DNA from: Pyrrhosoma nymphula
Taxonomy: Eukaryota; Arthropoda; Insecta; Odonata; Coenagrionidae
DNA: 64,000 bases
Reading direction: 5' to 3'
NCBI GenBank assembly: GCA_963573305.1
Contig: OY754335.1
Span: forward strand, 11,881,501-11,945,500
Positions within the stretch are counted from its first letter, which is position 1. Every line of letters starts with the position of its first letter. A model generated the notes under the pieces. It made no database searches. It saw only the letters and a list, made by a program, of their open reading frames with translations, and was not told the origin of the DNA. This document shows, one piece after another, positions 58,949 through 64,000 of this stretch. The position numbers and the translations under genes are program-made.

Positions 58949-59722
58949 TGTTAGATTACTTGTAGTGCATGTTACAAATTTTCACAAGGAGAAGCTTGAA
59001 TCTTTCTTTTATCCTTCAACTCCCTTTTTTGTTCTATCCCAGTTCCCACTTTGTTTGTTCCAGGTATGCGGCCCCTGTCATTCTTCATGGTACATACTTT
59101 TGCTCTTTCAGTATGCCTCTCACAAATCAATTATGCGGGTAATAACAATAAACTGTATTCATCTATTACGGTGTGATACTTTATGATTTACTCATTTTCT
59201 ACCTTCTGATTTCTTATTGTTTCCGTCCATTTGTTCATCGGCATTCTTCTCCAACACCAGGGTTTCGATATATTCCATTAAGTTCTTGTCCACTTCTCCT
59301 ATAGTCTTTAGTTCTTTTGCTTCTCTCGCTTGAAACAATTTTACACAATCCGCACAATTTTTTCACATAATGTGTGCATCTCGTTATCTCGCTGTGGTTT
59401 CTATGAGCACCTTTTATGAAAATTAATAATGAAAATAACAAACATTTATTGGTTCAGTAAGTTGGTAAACTTAATAATGATACTTGCCCAAAAGCTATAC
59501 TAAAAATAATGGAAGGTGAGCCAATGAGTTCCATCTGAGTTGCCACGAGTAGTTGTCTTCATGAAGAAGTAATGGAGAAGTAATGTCCTTCGAACTGACG
59601 TTCAATTGCAAGATATGTTGGCTCTATCCTTCGTCGGTATTTCGAAATCTCACAATCAGTTATAATGCCGAAACATAATTGATATAGTAACAATTAAAAA
59701 AATATCCAGTGAGTGTTTCATT
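58949..59722. other. unassigned DNA
   Basis: Short frames only; nothing recognised. Confidence 0.4.
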
Positions 59723-59734
59723 AAAATAAATAAT

Positions 59735-60008
59735 TTCGTTGAGTTGTTATTGACCACTTTAATAATGTATGAGTTAATTTGTGGATGTTTGTTCATGTCT
59801 TTTTAAAAATCTCAACTTCCTTTTTTCGTCGACGTTTCGCCTTTTAACTGAAGCATCTTCAGGCCTCAAAGGTGAGATCAACTTTCTTGCTGTGACACAG
59901 CAAGGGAGTTGTAATAAAAGAAAGTAATTAAAAGGCGAAACGTCGGCAAAAAAAGGAAGTTGATATTTTTAAAAAGACATGACCAAACATCCATAAATTA
60001 ACTCATAT
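59735..60008. mobile_element. foldback element with GACGTTTCG motif
   Basis: Inverted arms of about 80 bp (59767-59847 and 59928-60008) share TGAGTTAATT, GTCTTTTTAAAAAT, CAACTTCCTTTTTT and GACGTTTCGCCTTTTAA. Possible 12 bp target-site duplication AAAATAAAYAAT (59723-59734, 60009-60020), less certain because it is AT-only. The loop has a perfect small hairpin TTGCTGTG/CACAGCAA (59887-59902). Confidence 0.75.
59831..59862 (-). ncRNA. hammerhead-like motif H6
   Basis: On the minus strand: CTGAAGA, stem II GCTT / AGGC (about 4 bp with a G-U), GAAAC, GTC. The right arm of the same element repeats GGCGAAACGTC but lacks CTGAAGA. Confidence 0.35.
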
Positions 60009-60059
60009 AAAATAAACAATATAATCTGCCAAGAGAGAGTTAACTCCAAAGGGAAACTA

Positions 60060-60526
60060 GGGAATAAAGATTGGCAATTGTTTCAAACGAATCATAAAGC
60101 GACGGGGATTTTTCATCGGTATTTACATTTTGTAATTGCGGAGGAGCATAATTTACATGGAAAAAGTAAAGACTGCAGAAATAAAATCACTAATGCGTTA
60201 TTCTTGGATTTACGCAAAGTACCTGACAGGGTTCCTCAGATCAAACTAATGTCCGATTTACAATCTTACGGATTAAACTAAAAAATAGTGAATTGGATGC
60301 GTGACTTTCTAAAGGATCGCAAACAAAATTAATAATTGACATCCTTAGTTCCGGCATGGTAGGGTGACATCCAGTGTCCTCCCAGGTAGCGTGATTGGCC
60401 ACCTCCAATTCCTTATTTATTCATTTATGTTATTAACTTTATTATTTGTAAATTGAATTCACTTTAAAATAAATTTTATTAACTAAATTAACTCCTGAGT
60501 AGCAGAGGAAGTAAATATAGAGAATT
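60060..60526 (+). pseudogene. LINE reverse transcriptase fragment, 5' of the split
   Basis: Reads WQLFQTNHKATGIFHRYLHF, then LFLDLRKVPDRVPQIKLMSD (block with the first catalytic Asp; LDxxKAFDxVxH in the family), LQSYGLN, a stop, KIVNWMRDFLKDRKQN, and degraded SGVPQGSVIGP-like sequence near 60370-60400. It then breaks at a hAT-like insertion. The C-terminal part resumes at 62366. Confidence 0.7.
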
Positions 60527-62365
60527 TAGTGATAGGCAGTTTCGCTCCTTTCTCGGACTCGTTCCTTTCGTTCTCGTTCCCTAAAAGTTTAAAGATTCGT
60601 TCCTTTTCAAGTTGCGCCTGGGAATTTGGGCATTAGGGTACATGTCAATGATATGGTTCATTATTATTCGTGCCATTTTCTCTCGTCAATTACTCGTTGT
60701 TTCAAATTATTTAAATAATATACGAATATAACACTTTCAAAAGAAATGCAGAGGTGATACTTACTTAACCACGGCCCACAAAGTATCCCATTATGGGCAA
60801 TAATCACGCTACCTACCGAAAATAATGAAGGTAAATCTGGCTTTCCGTCACTCCAGCCAATATCTGTTTTATGAAACACTCCCGTTAGTGGGGAAAATGA
60901 CAATGTAACCCAGTGAAAGTGCAAGGAATGCGCATTTTAGAAATGTTAGAAACATACCCGTGTGTTGTATAGTTATAGAGACTCGCTTTGCTCGCAAGGG
61001 AGTTGCGCCCCCAGCGTCTTAGTCAGTGGAGGCGTGAGAGAAAGAAACATGCGAGATTTTCTCTTTGGCACCATGTTGCCAGAGAACTACGCGGTCGTAC
61101 GGGTTTTTGGTACTTATCCGTAAAGTTCATGTTATGGCGCATGCGCCTGTCGAGTCCTAAGGTGATATCTACACTGGTGAAGGCGTGAGGGAAAGATATG
61201 TTCGAAAGATTCACGGAAAGCCGACTTTGGCATCATGTTGCCAGAGAACTACGAGAAATGAAGAAAACGATTAACAGAAAGTTGTAGGCCTGAATGAGAT
61301 CTAAAGAAAACCGCCCAACAGATTCGTGCTCCGAATTCTAGTTTAGAATCCACAGTCGAAAATCCGGAAAATCCGACTTTGGCGCCATTTTTCCAGCAAA
61401 CTATATGTGTTAGAGAGTAAGAATAGACATAGAGTTGTAGGTTTCGATGAGATATAGGTAAAACCACTCAACAGATTTGAGATACGACTTCTAGTTTAGA
61501 AGCTACAGAGGAAAAACAGAAAAAAATCAACTTTGGCGCCATGTTTCCAGCGAACTATACGTGTTAGAGAGGACGGATTGGCATAAACGTAGGACTTGAT
61601 GAGATTTAAAAAACTCGTCCAACAAATTCGAGATCAGACTCTTAGTTTAGCAGCTAGGAGACGTGAGGGAAAGAAACATTCGAAAATATCAGTTTGGCAC
61701 CATGTTGCCATAGATCTACACGAAAATCCGGGTGTTTGCTAATTATCCGTAAAGATCATGTCGAGGCGCATACCCCTGCCGACGTTCAAGGTCAAACCAA
61801 AACTGGTAAGGGCTTGAGGGAAAGAAACATTAGAGAGTTTCATGAATTAGCCCACTTTGGCACCATGTTCCCCGAGAGTTACGAGGGATAAAAAAAACGG
61901 ATAGCAGATAATTGTAGGCCTGCATGAAATCTAAAAAAGAACCCCTACAGATTCGAGATCCGACTTCTAGTTTAGAAGCTATAGTCGAAAAACAGCAAGT
62001 TTCACAAAAAATCCGAATTTGGTGCCATGTTACCAGCCAACTATTAGTGTTGGAGAAAAAGTAATGGCATACAGTTGTAAACCTAGATGACATCTAAAAA
62101 AATCGTCAACAAATTTGAGATTCGACATCAAGTTTGGAAGGATTCCTTGGTTTGATTCCTTTAAGTCCTTCGAATCCTTTCGGTTCTTCGTTCCTATGAA
62201 TTATTTCCTTTATTTGATTCCTTTCGGTCCATTCGTTCCTTTCGGTCCTTTGGAAAGAACCGGTACTTTGGAACGAGAATATTTCCACGACCGGATTCGT
62301 TCCTTCTCGTTCCATCAGTGGATTAGTTTCAAAGGAACGAATCGTTCCGAAATGGCCCATCACTA
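60527..62365. mobile_element. hAT-like element filled with tandem repeats
   Basis: Ends are TAGTGATAGGCAGTTTCG (60527) and, from the other strand, TAGTGATGGGCCATTTCG (62365), each followed by degenerate GTTCCTTTCG repeats (60540-60610, 62140-62350). Flanks ATAGAGAAT (60517-60525) and ATAGAGAT (62366-62373) look like an 8 bp duplication with one extra base. The element splits a LINE. There is no transposase; the interior is mostly the array in the next entry. Confidence 0.75.
60985..62140 (+). repeat. higher-order tandem repeat, seven monomers
   Basis: Monomers of about 152-163 bp share TTTGGCRCCATGTTNCCAG (starts near 61064, 61226, 61378, 61532, 61693, 61855, 62018), followed in most by a CTTCTAGTTTAGAAGCTA block. 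Copies 1, 2, 3 resemble copies 5, 6, 7 more than their neighbours: copies 1 and 5 share TTATCCGTAAAG and GGCGCAT; copies 2 and 6 share TTGTAGGCCTG. This gives an A-B-C-D-A-B-C order with a period of about 630 bp. Confidence 0.8.
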
Positions 62366-63045
62366 ATAGAGATATCAGCTGAAGTCAAATATTTGGGAAT
62401 CACCATAAATTATGACCTAACGATGGGAAAACATACAAAGCATTTGCCTCATTACATTTAAAGGGACCTAGATTTATTATTCAAATAGTAGGAAGTAGTC
62501 CTAAAATGGAAAAGTGATAGAGAGACTTTACTTCGCTCTGATTGGACCAAATCTCTAGTACACCGCTTGCATTTGGGAACCTATTTATATATACATAGAA
62601 AGATTAAAAACGCAAAGTAAACTAAATAAAAAGCCTCACGCTTAGAAAGGAACTGCTGCAAGTAAACAAAGTTATACAGTTGATATAAAAATTATAGGTT
62701 GAGAGCAGCTAGAGACTCGAAGATTACCCTTAGAGTACTTGAAAAATCATGCGAGTTTCGAGTGGATATTATTTCAATGCTAATCTATATGTATGGGAGT
62801 GATGCATGTGAAAAATAAGAGAGAGATGCCCTATCGAACTGACAGGTAATAGACCTTCATTCCACGCACCACGATGCACCGTGAGAAAAACATAGTGAGG
62901 CACAAAGGCACTCCATTAACACACATTTACGTCCTCTCCCTCTTCCAATACCTTTTTCCTTTTCTCTTCCTTTTTCGTGGTTGGTGTTCCAGCACCCCCT
63001 TCCATACGCCCCAGTGGCATATGGAAGTATTTAACTGGGTAATAA
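62366..63045 (+). pseudogene. LINE C-terminus and 3' tail, 3' of the split
   Basis: Continues the LINE of 60060-60526: ISAEVKYLGITINYDLTMGK at 62373, EQLETRRLPLEYL near 62710 and a YRTDR remnant near 62835. These match EVKYLGVTITSNLSW, EPLETRRLRARLRFL and CRTDRYGNSFF of the 14205-15164 copy. The 3' UTR hairpin GGTGTTCCAGCACC (62982-62995) and its GCATATGGAAGTATTTAACT continuation are also present. Many stops; an old copy. Confidence 0.75.
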
Positions 63046-63049
63046 TTAA

Positions 63050-63530
63050 GTCATCATCATCATCATCATTGGTGCATCTGTCCGTAGATAGGTTTCAACG
63101 GTAGCGTTGTCTCCACAGCATTCTGTCCTGGGCCTCTCTCTTCATCTCCACATAACTCCTTCCTTCTTTTATATCCCTCAGCATTCCGTACCGCCTCCTT
63201 CCTCTCTTCCCTTCTATTTTCCCTTCTATTATTATTTTCTGTAGGCAGTTATTCCTTAAAATATGTCCAATCCATTTTCCCTTTCTCTTTTTAATTTCTC
63301 TCAGTATACTTCTTTCTTCTCCAATCCTCCTTAGCACCTCTTCATTCGTGATCTTATCTTTCCAGCCAATCTTCTCCATTCTTCGCCATAGCCACATTTC
63401 AAAGCTTTCTAAGTACTTTTCTTCTCTCTTCTTCTTCGTCCACGTTTCGCATCCATACAACACAATGCTCCATATAAAGCATTTTGCAAATCCTTTCCTT
63501 AATCTTTTCCTAATCTTTTCCTAGGAAAAG
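63050..63530 (-). pseudogene. LINE 3' end, RTE/I-like
   Basis: The 122-codon minus frame 63095-63463 reads MLYGCETWTKKKREEKYLES, FEMWLWRRMEKIGWKDKITN, EEVLRRIGEERS, GKWIGHILRNN, GKRGRRRYGMLRDIKEGRSY. It parallels the C-terminus of 10200-13310. Upstream, FIWSIV continues the match to about 63505, where the copy is truncated. The 3' end is a (ATG)n tail (63050-63070), usual for this LINE group. Confidence 0.8.
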
Positions 63531-63534
63531 AATT

Positions 63535-64000
63535 AATTAAGTATCGGCGTGTTATTTCCGTGCTAAGGATTAATTGAAATCGAGAATGAAACTTGCCTAG
63601 ATTTTTAAAAATTAAAATAATTGGTTATCAAATTAATCATATCTAACAAGATATTTAAACGAAAAAAATTGATGAAGAAACAACGTACCCCGAAGGGCAA
63701 ACCTAAATTTTGCTTACTATCTGAATTACATAAATTCAGGATCTATCAGTTTGCTGCGCTCTGGATAAAAAACAAAATCAATACTTTCTACATTTAGTAA
63801 TTGTATCTTTGAATCTTTTTTCTTCAAAATTTTAGTGTCCCTAGTTTTTTTCTTTTTCTAAGCTTTCAAAAATTGCCTGTAGATAATGGAAACATGGTCT
63901 ACAGTTCTTTGTTCTCCAAATCTCAGTGCCACTCAATAGCTTTAGACCAATTACCCTCGCATAAGGGCATCCATTCTCTTCCTCTCTTATATGGTCACGT
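63535..64000. other. unassigned DNA to the window edge
   Basis: AT-rich, nothing recognised. Confidence 0.4.

Noticed and set aside
1..64000. CRISPR array, bacterial operons or prophage
   Set aside because: No regularly spaced repeats with unique spacers, no dense co-directional frames; the composition and elements are those of an animal genome.

Overview
This window looks like TE-dense intergenic DNA from a large animal genome, most probably an arthropod. It is AT-rich and has no operons, no dense reading frames and no gene I can assign confidently to the host. What can be recognised is nearly all mobile-element debris: APE-type non-LTR retrotransposons (LINEs), Penelope-like elements (PLEs) with GIY-YIG endonuclease remnants, hAT, piggyBac, Tc1-like and pogo-like DNA transposons, TTAA-flanked MITEs, tRNA-derived SINEs, and a group of short foldback insertions with 9-14 bp target-site duplications. 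The arthropod call is inference from this repertoire; the species cannot be fixed from the sequence.

Layout. 1-6000: a TTAA-flanked MITE, then unassigned DNA. 6-9.4 kb: a tRNA-SINE, a LINE tail and a 2.57 kb degenerate hAT element of the ZMYM1/DUF4371 type that itself carries a 73 bp hairpin insertion. 10.2-13.3 kb: the best-preserved gene-like unit, a nearly full-length LINE on the minus strand (endonuclease, reverse transcriptase, C-terminal domain) broken by stops and frameshifts. 14.2-18.1 kb: three more LINE fragments. 19-26.4 kb: a hAT-like MITE, SINE heads, a short insertion with a hammerhead-like core, a Tc1-like transposase fragment, a PLE fragment and a tandem dimer interrupted by a SINE. 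30-32.6 kb: a second copy of the first MITE in inverted orientation, a palindromic insertion, and hAT and pogo ends. 35-38.6 kb: a GC-rich island, a LINE, a SINE and a PLE fragment with an inverted copy of its tail. 38.9-40.6 kb: two palindromic elements. 47-52.8 kb: a second LINE copy, a third PLE fragment, a half copy of a palindromic element and a 0.53 kb TTAA foldback element. 54.3-56.2 kb: a large inverted repeat (arms about 625 bp, spacer 680 bp). 58.5-58.95 kb: a piggyBac 3' end. 60-63.5 kb: a LINE split by a 1.84 kb hAT-like element that is filled with a higher-order tandem repeat, followed by another LINE 3' end.

The most interesting signal is the recurring motif CTGANGA / hairpin / GAAAC. 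It lies just downstream of all three PLE GIY-YIG remnants and also inside small palindromic insertions. This fits hammerhead-ribozyme motifs of PLEs and suggests a non-autonomous derivative family, but activity and family membership are inference. No cellular pathway is encoded here; the elements relate to one another by nesting and by shared ends rather than by joint function.
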